The translations under genes and the position numbers were made by a program. Shown in pieces: positions 11,963 through 23,345 of a stretch of DNA of 64,000 nucleotides (position 1 is its first letter; each line of letters begins with the position of its first letter). The DNA is from Cepaea nemoralis (Eukaryota > Mollusca > Gastropoda > Stylommatophora > Helicidae). Under the pieces are notes generated by a model. The model was given only the letters and a program-made list of their open reading frames with translations, had not been told where the DNA came from and did no database searches. Where the stretch lies: assembly GCA_014155875.1 (NCBI GenBank), contig JACEFZ010005598.1:1-64000 (forward strand). Direction: 5' to 3'.

Positions 11963-13253
11963 TACTATGCAATATACACCATCATATGCACGTACTATGC
12001 AATACATAAAAGTATAATTTAAAAGCAAAAGGTCAACACTATCATTATTGCAAGCATATGTGGCAGATAGTTTAGCAAGGATGTGTGCTGCATGGAATAT
12101 TCAGAATCTCATCGCCCGCCTCGATTGTGACACTTTCTGCCTCTTGGGTACACTCTAATTGATCCACTAGTATCAGGGACGTATCTCACAATCGCCGGCA
12201 ATGTTGCTGACCACTGCTGTTAATTTCCTTCAATACCTATGTATTACACCGACAGAAGACATGAACTAATCGAAGCACTGTAAGCTGCCAAACAGAGCGA
12301 ATCAAGATGATAATGGCGGGTACCTGTTACAACTTGATGAAACACTCCTTATACGGTTATCTGCTAGAAGACACAAAACTGTGATGGAATCATTAGATCC
12401 AAAAGTTATGGCTATATAATGAAAATGGAAAAAAATACTCCATACGTCATATAAGAAAAAAAAAAAGCAGCTGGAATGTTGGCATTCTCAAACAAACCGT
12501 TTAACCACACACGCCGTCTAAAATATCAAGATGAAGTTCAGTAAAGACTGCCAAGCAACACAATATGGCAAACAATGTTTACTGAATCTAAGATTATGCA
12601 TGCTCGACATTAACCACGCCACAGTCCAATTAGACATACACATAAAAGGTTATCTAGCCAATGCATCAATCAAGCTATTCCTGATATGTATCCGACACAT
12701 ACCGGCCATGATGAACCTTCTATCAATGCAACTGAACATGGTGGGTGTGGCTTTCATATCAGTTTATATCATATGATTGTCTGCATAAGTGTCCAGATGA
12801 CAATTTATAATCAATGTAACTTTGAAGCAGAATCTTTGAAACGAGCAATATAAACATGTGTTCACAATAAATCAAATTCTAAGAGAGAAATAAGCATTTA
12901 AGTTAATGCGCTCTCGATAATAATAAACATATATAACATAACATGCCAGTTCTGTGTAGTATACTGGACAAAGAAGAAGCAGATTGACACGAACAGACCA
13001 AATGTGATGTCTTAGCGAGTCGTATCCACGTTTGTATAATGTATTGAATGATTGTCTTTTGTTTCCATGTCTTCCTCTAGTTCTGTGTTCAGCTATTGCG
13101 TATAGTGTGTTTGTGCTAAGTTAGTTACATGCCCATTACATTAATTTACATTTACAACCATTATCAAATCTCAGATTTTAATTTTTCAGACAACTTTACG
13201 TTCAATAGTGTGCTTTTTAAAGTAGTCATTAAGAACTATGTGGAGACAGCTGT
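11963..13253. other. Stretch without recognised genes
   Basis: AT-rich unique-looking sequence. An 81-codon frame at 12531-12776 (+) shows no family signature. No exon, RNA gene or element end was recognised. Confidence 0.5.
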
Positions 13254-13322
13254 AATTAGCTAGTGTATTGCTTTGCCTTTGATTTCAAATATGGCTCATG
13301 TTAGCCTCTACCATAACACGAT
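13254..13322 (+). repeat. 69-bp perfect direct repeat, copy 1
   Basis: Identical over 69 bp to 15288-15356. Flanking sequence differs at both ends. Confidence 0.95.
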
Positions 13323-13340
13323 ATTTTTTCATAATTGGAA

Positions 13341-13965
13341 TTATGTGGAAGCTGCGAGATGTGATTTAACATTATGAGAACACTGGTTGGCTAGAAAGAG
13401 CAGTCAAGATAACTGATACAAGGTAACTCACAAAGTGAACTGGTTATGAGCACAAACGAAGGCTGGTCGTATTCTGTGCGTGTTAGAGGGAAGCTAGAGT
13501 ATGTTGTCACAATGGGAGGGCTGGAGGGGAAGATAAGCGACCCAGAGAGAACAGGCCTGGCAGTTTAACATCAAGGCATGAAATAACGTCGGTATCAGAA
13601 ATGAGTGGCACTACAAAAGACAAAAGTATGTAGACATGCATGATCACTAACTTGCCACGATAAAGATAATTTAAATATAAAAGATTAAGAAGTCTGCCTA
13701 TGCATTTTGAACCGTCGAAATTCATCCTATTGCGAAAATCAACACAGCATGATCTCCTGTGTCTGACTTTGATCTCGAGATATAGGTACTGTGAAAGTGT
13801 GTTCACTACTTTAAGACACAGACGCCTACCGTGTGTACAGTATACAATATCCATGTATGTGACGTCAATATGATTTTTTAACCGTCGAAAAGCACTCTCG
13901 ACATGCTCACACACATGCATAATAAGCGAACATTTAAAAGTAGCAACAGTAATTTATAACTTTAC
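13341..13965. repeat. Segmental duplication arm A, 3' side of GPCR exon 1
   Basis: Homologous to 22776-23345 (arm C) and 60042-60521 (arm B). Shared landmarks are GGAGTACGTTGTCACAATGG-like sequence, ACATCAAGGCATG, AAATGAGTGGCAC, a TCTGACTTTGATC-like segment and GTGTTCACTAC. Together with 14207-14460 and 16400-17000 it shows that this region and 60.0-64.0 kb derive from one ancestral receptor locus. Confidence 0.85.
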
Positions 13966-14206
13966 CCGTGAGGCAGATGTTAGTGGTGTCCTTGAAACCT
14001 TGCTTGGTAAAACAGATGATGTTGGCGATGTTAGTGACGATGCCAAAGACATTAATTAGTTGGCACAAACCAGTATATATGGTCCACTTTAATATTATTA
14101 TTAATTCGTCACTTATTAGCGCATCTGATTGGGGCATAACGCCAGAGACATCCACACATATAATGCATACAGATGATGCATTTAAGATACTTTTCGTTGT
14201 AGCCAT
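13966..14206 (-). CDS. First exon of a paralogous class A GPCR (candidate chemosensory/peptide receptor)
   Basis: Eighty codons plus one base, from an ATG at 14206 to a GT donor at 13965-13964 (ACGG/GTAAAG). It encodes an extracellular N-terminus and TM1 (about residues 33-66) with the GIVTN element, and ends DTTNICLTG, where TM2 begins. It is the same length class, phase and donor as exon 1 at 60753-60522. Most of TM1 and the following loop are identical (for example NIICFTKQGFKDTTNICLTG). It is open with no disabling change. Exons 2 and 3 would lie further left; none is seen in 1-13.9 kb, so they are either beyond the window or lost. It could be a live gene or an orphan exon. Confidence 0.75.
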
Positions 14207-14460
14207 ACTGACTTCCGACGTATGTCTGAGGAACAGTTACTTAAAAGTATTGCGATATAGACTAATTAATATAAAAGATTAACTACGAGCATAGGAAAAT
14301 GGGATACTTAATAAAACTTACACATGATTCTTCGTTTTGCAAGATATACCATACGATTGTTCCAGGGCACATCTACATAAACCGTTAAATGACGCCATAA
14401 CAAAAAGGGGCTAAGAGGGTAAAGAATGCATTATGTGTGCAACGTGCTTGCTACTTGCGT
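14207..14460. repeat. Segmental duplication arm A, 5' flank of exon 1
   Basis: Aligns with 60754-61015: both start with ACTGACTTCC and share GCAAGATATACCATA, ATTATGCCAT-like sequence and CTAAGAGGGTA. The homology then breaks where a LINE is inserted in arm B (61017). Confidence 0.8.
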
Positions 14461-14854
14461 TCTACTTGGATTTAGTTTAGTTCCAGCTGCGCACTATGAG
14501 AAGACCCCTGGAGAAATGGATGGTGTCTTCTACAAACAATGTGGCGTTACGTTTTTCATTCGTGTTGTGTACAAGCGCCATCTCTCTTCTCTTATCTAGT
14601 TGTGTCTTCTCTTAGTATAACATGATTCATTCAATTGTGTTCATACTTTCAGTAAGTAAAAATTGAATAAAGGATCTTTCTCCATGCCCTTGAGCAGTAT
14701 TGGGTATTTGGCACTAGCCCAGCATTGTAATAGATCAATATGCACTCGAAGGACAATATTGTGAATATCACTTCAGATACACTTACTTCCTAGAACATAA
14801 GATGGCGCCTAATGTTAGACTGCGTTCACTTGGTAGCCAAGGTCAATATAATTT

Positions 14855-14857
<3 letters not shown>

Positions 14858-14923
<66 letters not shown>
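14858..14923. repeat. (CA)n microsatellite
   Basis: About 33 CA dinucleotides, present in arm A only. Confidence 0.97.
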
Positions 14924-14924
<1 letters not shown>

Positions 14925-15287
14925 CCAGTCACACACAGACACACTTTGTCTTAACCCGCGTGCACTAAATTTGTTTGCATGTTTTCTTTCAAGGGCCAAA
15001 GGGTACATCCGTTTCTTATATTTATACTGTGTAACCTAAGTGCGCCCAATCAACATAACAGTTATGTATCTTTTTCGTTTCCATCCTATCTTTCTCTCCT
15101 GACTTTTCTTATCCGTAAAAGATAAGTACCAACAACATCTTTCTTTCTCCTATTTCAAATGATTGCTTTTCGATTTCACATAGATATTTTTTCATGATGT
15201 TTTGTGTGGGAGATCGCCACTTCACTTCATCATAAAAAATTCATATTTCTTCTTCACCACCGATTGTTATTGGTGCATATAAAAGCA

Positions 15288-15356
15288 AATTAGCTAGTGT
15301 ATTGCTTTGCCTTTGATTTCAAATATGGCTCATGTTAGCCTCTACCATAACACGAT
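15288..15356 (+). repeat. 69-bp perfect direct repeat, copy 2
   Basis: Identical to 13254-13322. The unrelated flanks suggest a recent local copy event or gene conversion. Confidence 0.95.
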
Positions 15357-15499
15357 GTTCAAAGACCGCCATTAGCGTCGTTTTCTGATACAAAAAAAAT
15401 GTTTTGCATATCCTTTACAGGACATCGCTGTCAACATCAGCATCTTTAAGCTGTACGTTGATTTCTTGGCAAGATTACGCTCAGTAGTTTTCCATTGCT

Positions 15500-15640
15500 T
15501 TCTGAGCGGCCGGCTCAGTTATCCCGCAAGTCACCAGCGGGGGTCGAACCGCTCCCAGCCCTCGCCCTGCTACGAGACTCTTCGTGATAAACGGGATTAC
15601 GGAGAAAGTGTTGTAACCCCTCAGCCAGAGAGACCAGCTT
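15500..15640 (-). mobile_element. tRNA-derived SINE-like element
   Basis: On the minus strand, a pol III A-box match (TGGCTGAGGGGTTA, 15627-15614) is followed by a perfect B-box (GGTTCGACCCC, about 15550-15540). The spacing is longer than in a standard tRNA and no cloverleaf closes, so this is a SINE head rather than a tRNA gene. A tail was not identified. Confidence 0.6.
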
Positions 15641-15711
15641 TCTGATACAAGTCCGCTTTAATCACTACAACTTTGGAAGATAGTCAATGATTGCCCATTG
15701 CTGCCCATATG

Positions 15712-15823
<112 letters not shown>

Positions 15824-15884
15824 GTGGTTATTGGTATTTCTGTTTTTCTTTGTATCTTCCTTAAAATAAAAAAACCCACATTTC

Positions 15885-16362
15885 CACAACCATTAGATGT
15901 TGTTTAGCGTATCTGCTCATTGTCCACGCTTCACATCCATACACAAGTACGGGTTCTATTTTGCACTTAAACACTATATTTCTCGTAGCAAATGGCACAT
16001 TTCTATGGGTGTGTATGTTTCCCATATTGCAAAACTACTTTCACCATGGTGATTCTTGTTCTAATCTCTTCAAGGCATATCTCATCAGATGGTATGACTG
16101 TTCCGAGATAATTGTACCACTTGTATATTACATTGTGGTATGTCTTTCCTCCTAATGTCGACGATAATCTGTGCCTTATTACAATTTAATTCCAACCCCA
16201 ACTGTTCACTGTGTGCGATAACAGAATCTACTAAATGTTGTAGATCCTGTTCATTGTCGGAAATCCATATTATATCATCTGCATATCTAATGTTATTGAT
16301 ATTACGTCCCCCAATGGCAATTCCTCTCATATCTTCTAAATTATTGTAGACCCATATACATT
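15885..16362 (-). mobile_element. RTE-type LINE fragment (reverse transcriptase)
   Basis: The minus strand encodes the palm region of an RTE-like reverse transcriptase: GGRNINNIRYADD followed by NEQDLQHLVDSVIAHSEQLG. It is the same family as the copies at 23.35-26.53 kb and 31.94-43.89 kb, in the same orientation. It is truncated on both sides and frameshifted; only about 480 bp remain. It interrupts duplication arm A. Confidence 0.85.
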
Positions 16363-16399
16363 ATACAAAGATGTAGAACCACATACACGTTTTACATTA

Positions 16400-17050
16400 A
16401 AGTAAACTTTGTATTATTCCAGTCCGCATGGCTTATCAATTACTTAGACGTTATTGATAACACAGATGCAAGCAGCTGTTTGAAAGAAGATTTTTTAATA
16501 CATATTCGAAAATATGAAAATATGTCAGTTACACAAACTGTCTATTCAAAGACTAAAATTATGAAGATCAAAATGTAGGTCAGAACATGCTGTCTTGCTT
16601 CACAAATGTTGGGTTCCGAAGTTGCAAGAGCTATTATTATACTTACCAGTTAAAGGTACGCTTGGTCATCAAGTCAGTTTCAGGTAACCATTTTAACGAA
16701 TACATATATATTATCTACGAAATACGAGATGTCAGCCATACACGTATTATTGATGTGAGAGATAATAAGTTGTGCGGTGTGTTTACTTTCTAGGCACATA
16801 TATTAAAATAACTGCTCTGAACAAATATTGTGTTTTACGAATAAATATGTAGCTCATAAAATTACAGAAACATTATTTTACTTAAGGATAGAATACATTT
16901 ACCAACCTATAATTGATAATTTCTTTAGTTATATTTAGTAGTAATTATCTATACATGTACTCTAACAATCACAGTATAGAAGATACATACATCAAGTGTA
17001 ACTGATCCCGAGTTTATCTCTATGAAGTAAGCTTAGAATATAGAGTTCTA
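16400..17050. repeat. Segmental duplication arm A, distal part
   Basis: Collinear with 63447-64000: TACATTAAAGTAA, TTTTGTATT, GCAAGCAGCTGT-like sequence, GTTGCAAGA, GGTACGCTTGGTCATCA-like sequence, GAGAGATAAT and GAAACATTATTTT are shared. This extends the duplicated block to at least 3.7 kb on each side. Confidence 0.85.
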
Positions 17051-17242
17051 CAAAATAAAGATTAAGTAATATAGTTTCTTAAATTTAAATGGTTTATTGT
17101 GATCGTCTTATACATCACACGACGTCTGAGACAGGGATGCATATTAATATACCACACTCCACAGTTTAATGGAAACCAATTTATGATGCTTAATGCCAGC
17201 TGAAAAATAAATGTAATTTGCTCTTAGTATATATTACTTTTT

Positions 17243-17428
17243 TCACTGCACTGAAACATTAGTCGTTGTTTTGTGGTGTTTCCTACGCATCTCGTCTGGT
17301 GTAGATCTAGGGATTCTCATATAAATATCAATAAACATTGGTGATACGACCAGATTCGCACTCCTCCTATGCCTGTCGAAAGGACTTTTTGGTGAATGCA
17401 TTGTTTCGCTACAATCAGACCTCATCAT
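17243..17428 (-). other. Short open frame, unassigned
   Basis: A 61-codon minus-strand frame (contains FDRHRRSANLVVSPMFIDIY) just left of the Penelope-like ORF and overlapping its start. I do not recognise the product. It may be chance, or a remnant of a host exon. Confidence 0.2.
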
Positions 17429-18957
17429 TTGAACATGTTCAGGAAGAGAAGATATATACTAGGAATGGAATCATCATTCTATTTATTTAATCAGGCAATG
17501 AAACGTTTAGGGACTGCAGTTACTTCTGACTTCGGTGTGGGCCCACTAAGACCGATCCTTTCCGTGGTTAACTCGGCACAACACCGAATGGCGAGATGGC
17601 TAGCTGAAATTGTAAAGCCAGTACGACAGTCCTTCGATCCAAGAACACTCAGGGATACATTTGAACTGGTGGAATTATTGGATACTATGGACATAAACAA
17701 CAAACACATGGCATGCATGGATATTGCCTCTTTATTCACCAACGTTCCATTAGATGAGACCGTGAATATAATAAGCGAACGCATTAGAGACAAACAACTA
17801 AAACTAGGCATACCATCAGCTATTCGAGAGAGGCTATTAAAATTATGTACTGCCAACATACAATTCAATTTTCTAAACAAGTCATATCGGCAAATTGACG
17901 GAGTGGCCATGGGGAGCCCACTTGGACCTATTCTAGCGGACATCTTCATGGCACACTTAGAAGAAAAGAGATCCTCAGAAATCAATAACTTGGCCTTTTA
18001 CCGTCGTTACGTGGACGATATACTAATTATCACCACAGACAAGCTACAAGCAACGTCGTTCCAGGCCACAATGAACGAGACACATATAAACATCTCTTTA
18101 TCTATGGAACACGAACACAGCGAAGCGTTGCCGTTTCTAGATATCCTAATGAGACGTAGAGCAGATGGCACAATTCAAAGATCGGTGTACCGCAAAGAAA
18201 CATGGACTGGCCAATACTTAAATTTTCAGAGCTTCGCACCTGTCCAGTACAAACGGGGCTTAGTACGGACCCTGTTTGACCGTGCTAGGAAGATATGCAC
18301 CCAGGACACACTGACAGAGGAATTTAAAACTCTGAAGAATGCCTTAAACCTGAATGGGTACTCCACAGGATTTATAAAGCGCCACTGCCAACAGCCCAAA
18401 CCGAAATCAGAAGTAACTACAGTCCCTAAACTCAAAGTATTCATCCAGCTAACCTTCCGAGGAGATGACGTAATGCAACGTCTGCGGGACCGGCTCACCA
18501 CAGCAGTCGAGCGAACATTCTGTGCTGCAGCTCTAGTCATCAGGTACAGAAACACACCGATCCCAGTCCCAGCAGTAAAAGAACCTGTAGCTTTGTACGC
18601 CAAATCAAATTGTATTTACCAATTTACATGCAGATGCGAGGCCATCTACATAGGCAGAACTGAGCGACAGTTACATTGCAGGGTTTCGGAACATATTCCG
18701 AATTGGTTGGACAAGATACTACACACAGAAGATGGTAGCCTAGGCAGGCCGACACACCGGAAAAGTCTGGCTTCATCGGTCGGGAGACATGTGCTCGAGA
18801 GTGGTCACGTGGTTGAAAGAGACAGTGCCTCCGTGTGTTGTTCAACACACAAAGTAGTCGATTGTTAAAGTTTGCTGAAGCTATACTAATCAACCTTCGT
18901 AAGCCGTCCTTGTGTAAGCAGAAAGACATGTTAGTCAGTTTAAAATTACCGTGGTAG
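17396..18957 (+). mobile_element. Penelope-like retroelement, 5'-truncated, RT plus GIY-YIG endonuclease
   Basis: An open frame of 490 codons (17396-18868) encodes a Penelope-type reverse transcriptase. Motif A is MDIASLFTNVPL (about 108-119), the QxDGVAMGSPLGP block is at 166-178, the YVDD active site is at 205-208, and the PLE thumb lies around PFLDILMRRR. A GIY-YIG domain follows (CIYQFTCRCEAIYIGRTE, about 406-423). These elements copy RNA into DNA and use the GIY-YIG nuclease for target cleavage. The N-terminal part before the RT is missing or scrambled. A single frame change near 18825 moves the true C-terminus (ending LVSLKLPW) to a stop at 18955-18957. It is probably inactive because of truncation and frameshift. 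Confidence 0.92.
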
Positions 18958-20050
18958 ACAATCGACATTACTGTGCGAACATGTGTATATTTCAGTTTGC
19001 AGGATTTATCTAATTAATTCACTTAAGTTGTGTGATTTCTGCAGTATGTACCTGACGAGATGCAGCGAAATATGCCATGCAATAAATCGTGCAATCTATT
19101 GTTTGTGTCTTCGTTATTCAAATTCATCACGGGAAAACATTGTTTTGAGTTTATGTCTATGGTTGACTTATTCCATTATTATGTAAGAAAGAGATAGTCA
19201 CCAAATGTTAAGAGTGATAACTAATACACATTATCCTATGAAGATATAGTGATCGTCTACCCCTGTTAACTAAAAGTTTTATTTTGCCAGAAGAGGAACC
19301 GGCTTCGTGTTGTAAAGGGTGTATTTTTATTGACTGTGCGGTATTTGACAATTTTGCCTTGGCAGGAGACATTTCGCGAACGGCGCCGAAGTTGAATGTG
19401 AAGTGAAAACGTCGTTTAGAAAACAGAGCATGCAGTTCTATGTTGCCGGTTTTGGGAGGACTGATAAAACAATTGGATAAGTCCATCAATGTTGGTGGAA
19501 ATTATGTTGCAAAATAAAGGGTTAATGTATGTAGAAAATTTATCTGGTTTAAAGGTGTTATAATATTTAGTTATTTTTCTACAGCCATTTGTGTCTTCCC
19601 CTCGTAGTATCATTACTTACTTACTGTTCACTACACTTAGCGAGAGATCAACAGCAACGAGACAACCTAAGGGTCCTATTCATTCATTCATTCATTCAAT
19701 CAATCATTCATTCATTCATTCATTCAGTAGCATGTCCTTCGCAGAGCCTCGCTTCCAAAACAACCTTCCGGAAAACTGCACGACCACCATCAAGATGCCC
19801 CGCGTCCAATACACACTCTGGAGATCATCGGCCACATCCTGCACCCATCTTCACTTTGGCCTACCTCTTCCTCTCTTCCCAAGCGTATACCTCTTCTTTA
19901 TTATTCTCTCCAAACTTTCATGACGTTTCAAGTGACCAAAATATATCAGTTTTCTTTGTTTTATCGTCTTTAATAGCCAACCTTCTGGAATATTCAGCTC
20001 TTGAAGTATGCATGCATTTGTTCTTTTCTTTATGCAAGATATTCTTAGAA
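18958..20050. other. Stretch without recognised genes; (ATTC)n run
   Basis: AT-rich sequence with a short (ATTC)n run at 19678-19726. No domain was recognised in either strand's short frames. Confidence 0.4.
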
Positions 20051-21840
20051 CCCGTCTATAACATTTCTATTCAAAGTCATTTATGTGCTGTAACAATAAA
20101 CAGTCGGGTAGGCTGGACTATGGTTACACGTTTAACAGTAGGACACGTTCTGGTCAAGCACCGGGTGTAGTTGGTTCGCTGACCCCTCATACTTCCGGAC
20201 TCTGCTTTTCCTCACTCACTCAAACTAGGGACTTTACCTCTAGGGGCTCACTCCATACAGCAGACTCAATTCTAGTAACGTCATCTGTAGAACATTCAAT
20301 GTAGTATACATGATAGTACAGGAGTTGATAGGATAAGACTAACGCAGTGAGGATATCAATGAGATAGATAGAGAAGGGTTATCAGATTGAGATCTGGGTT
20401 GTCATAATTGGGAAGCTCCCAGTTAGGTCTGTACGTCGCGCTGTCTTCGTTCTCTCATCCGGTGTACTAAGGTCTTCCTCCCAAGAGTGCAGACTCGCCA
20501 GGCGAATGAATGATGACAGCTGTCCCTCCAGCGAAAATTTCGAATTCCAAATGTCGACCAGGTGAAATGGGGCCATCGTAGTCGTATAACAAATGTTCAT
20601 ACATCAGAAGCACCCTGATTCACTGAGGCCATCATAATTCTCAGTACGTCAATCTCCCGACCTTAGACAGATGCTTGGTGGCCCAATGGCGTAAGCACAG
20701 TCCTTCACATAAATGTCCGTAGTCGTTTGGACCACCACCGACTTACTGCGTCGCAGCAAACCGCTCATACAATAGTACCTTCCGTCAGGGCATTGTAGCT
20801 CATATACCAAACGGAAAAGTCATCTTTGGCCGCATCATGGCCTGGAAAAGTCGCATTTGCCATCTTGGCATAGAAACACAATAGTCTTACTTGCTGAAAG
20901 TTGGGGTAAGGCGGTTTCCTGGGCCGGACCTTCAGACGGTATAGTAACGTGGCTGAAGGGGACCTCTCAGGCGGAAGTCCAGTGCGCTGATCCAACACTG
21001 GTGAGTTCGCAGAATCACTGGCTTCTGGTACTGGCCTGGCTCCTCCTTTCCATCTTCAGTACAGACTTGGTTCTTTATTCACACTAGAAGGCTGACCCTG
21101 TAAGGAGAGCATCTAGTGGTAGAACCATTTAAGACCCTGCGTACATGACACATACACGGGGCCGCTACGCCCTAAGCAATCAGTAGACATGTTAATAATG
21201 TACCACCTAACCCTGTTAATCATATATAAAGAGAGCTTGTGTGAGAGAAGACATGCGAAGGGGATCCTCATCTGTCAGGTATCCCCTTGATAAGCTTCGT
21301 TTTGAAAGGGCTACGTTCCATAGCGCACACGTCCGGTCTTCACAACACATATGGCATCCGAAACCTATTTGTACACCATTCCATCTATCTTTTTCTCTCC
21401 ATTCATCCAAGTGTGTTCCCCACTGGGTTCTCAGCCCCAGACCAAAGTGAAACGGCTGACATCACATCCAGCACCTTCCCGTCCCACAGCATGGTTGTAG
21501 AGTTCCTAATTAAATCTTCCCCCTCTTAATTAAATGGTACATAATATTACATCAACATGGGCTTCACCCATGTAGCGGGTAAGTAGAAAGATATGTATAC
21601 ATAGTATCTTCCCCAATCAGAAGGTAGTTATCAAAACCCCGTTCGTTCGCCCCTTCTTGGTGGCGTAATCACATCGAACGGGTTTGCTGGTCCTCTGGAT
21701 CAGCTGCCATATTCGTGGACTGCACTCTGCAGCATCTCCAAAGTTCACTAATCTATACTCCCCCACCACGAAAACCCATGAATAGTAGTAAATGTATTTC
21801 GTATGCAATTTTAGTAATGTTGGCACCTCTTACGTACAAG
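20051..21840. other. Unrecognised moderately GC-balanced block
   Basis: Many short frames (maximum 80 codons) on both strands, with no recognisable domain. It looks like decayed non-coding repeat, but no terminal repeats or homologous second copy were found in the window. Confidence 0.35.
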
Positions 21841-21913
21841 ACTGTAAAGCAAACACAGTGTACCACTGCGTGATGGAGAACTCCCGTAGCGTAGAGTCTA
21901 GAATCTAGCTTCC
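21841..21913 (+). repeat. Short dispersed repeat, copy 1
   Basis: Shares CAGTGTACCA, GTGATGGAGA and CGTAGCGTAG-TCTAGAAT with 53463-53527, in the same orientation. It is possibly the head of a tRNA-related SINE. Confidence 0.6.
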
Positions 21914-22043
21914 GTCCCGTTTGCCTTGGCTTTAATTCTCATTAGGATGAGTTAGAATGTGTTAAAATGACCTCAGCCCACAGGTCTATCCACTGTAACA
22001 CGAGCGCAATGAATTAGTGACGACCAGTATATTACTATATATC

Positions 22044-22090
22044 TGTAGGTCTGTATAATATAGTATATTACTATATTATACAGACCTACA
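22044..22090. repeat. Perfect 22-bp inverted repeat with 3-nt loop
   Basis: Arms 22044-22065 and 22069-22090 are exact reverse complements, separated by TAT. The right arm runs into the 5' edge of a truncated LINE tail. Confidence 0.95.
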
Positions 22091-22204
22091 AGCACTCGGA
22101 ATCAGCGACTGGCAAGAGAAGGTCACCCAGAGAGACGAATGGAGACGGATTGTGTCTGCAGCAAAGAACCTCAATGGCTCGGAACGCTGAAGAAGAAGAA
22201 GAAG
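22084..22204 (+). mobile_element. LINE 3'-terminal fragment with (GAA)n tail
   Basis: Encodes LGISDWQEKVTQRDEWRRIV followed by a stop at 22188-22190, the usual extreme C-terminus of an RTE-like ORF, and then AAGAAGAAGAAG. The rest of the element is missing, as is normal for 5'-truncated LINE copies. Confidence 0.75.
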
Positions 22205-22683
22205 AAGTATATTACTGACCACCGAGTGCCGATTAATCTATAAAAGATGGATCTAGCACCATTTTGAAAATGCGAATATAGGCGTGTAAAACGTCATTTA
22301 CGCACTAACTTACTTATTTACTTTACTTACTTACTTACTTTGTGATGAGTTCAGGTTCAGCAACATGCTCATTTTTGTATCTATGGGTACTTTTTTGCAT
22401 GTAGCGCTGCGGAGATGTAATCAATAACAATAAGGTTACTCATACGCATATGCACGCAAGGGAGCAGAGACAGCGTAGCGGTTAGTAGCTATGGGTTCAA
22501 GTGTGTCTTTTTCTTATGTACCTGGGTTCACAGTGCCACCCACCCTAAGATGGGTCTTGGGAATTATAGACCGCCGGCGTGGTACTCACCTCATTACCTT
22601 CCAAGTGTCGGTTGGTCTATAGAACGTGATTCAAGCAAAATACGTCAAATGTGCATTATGACATGCTAAGGTATCTTTTACTA

Positions 22684-22696
22684 CCTTTGTTTACAT

Positions 22697-22770
<74 letters not shown>
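22684..22770. repeat. (CA)n microsatellite
   Basis: About 43 CA dinucleotides at the left edge of duplication arm C. Confidence 0.98.
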
Positions 22771-22773
<3 letters not shown>

Positions 22774-22775
22774 TG

Positions 22776-23345
22776 GAATTACGTAGAAACTACGAGATGT
22801 CAATTAATCGAAGAATTACGGGAACACTGGTTGGCTAGATAGAGCAGTGAAGATAGCTGATAGAAGTTATCAGAAGAAGGTCCGTATTCTTAAGAAGGAA
22901 GCTAGAGTATGTTGTCACAATGGAAAGGCTGAAGGGGAAAAAAGACAGGGGGGGGGGGGGGGGGTTGACAAAAGAGAGAAAAAGTCGGACAGTTTCAAGT
23001 CAAGATATAGGATAACGTCCGTTTAAAAAATGAGTGGCACTACAAGAGACACAGGTTAATGGACTGGCATGATCTCCAACTTCGCACAATAAGGGCTATT
23101 AAACAATGATACAGTTTGAATTCCCATTCTGTACCGTCAAAATTCATACCGTTGTGAAAATCAACGCGACGTGATTTCCTGTGTCTGACTTTGATCCCAA
23201 GACTCGGGATTGTGAAAGTGCGTTCACTACCTCTAAGACAATGTCGCCGACCTTGCATATAGTATACTGTATCCATATACCATGTGGTGTTATGAAGCAT
23301 GTAGTTGGCGACAATATGTGCACATATGTAATTTTGTCTTTCCAT
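22776..23345. repeat. Segmental duplication arm C, cut by an RTE insertion
   Basis: Third copy of the sequence 3' of GPCR exon 1: GGTTGGCTAGATAGAGCAGT, GTATGTTGTCACAATGG, ATGAGTGGCACTAC and CTGTGTCTGACTTTGATC all match arm A. A G homopolymer lies at 22951-22964. Homology stops at the LINE boundary (about 23346). No exon 1 is found on the far side of that insertion. Confidence 0.85.

Noticed and set aside
15500..15640. tRNA gene
   Set aside because: The A and B boxes are too far apart and the arms do not close into a cloverleaf. It is better read as a SINE head. The same applies to 31600-31643 and 57930-57990.
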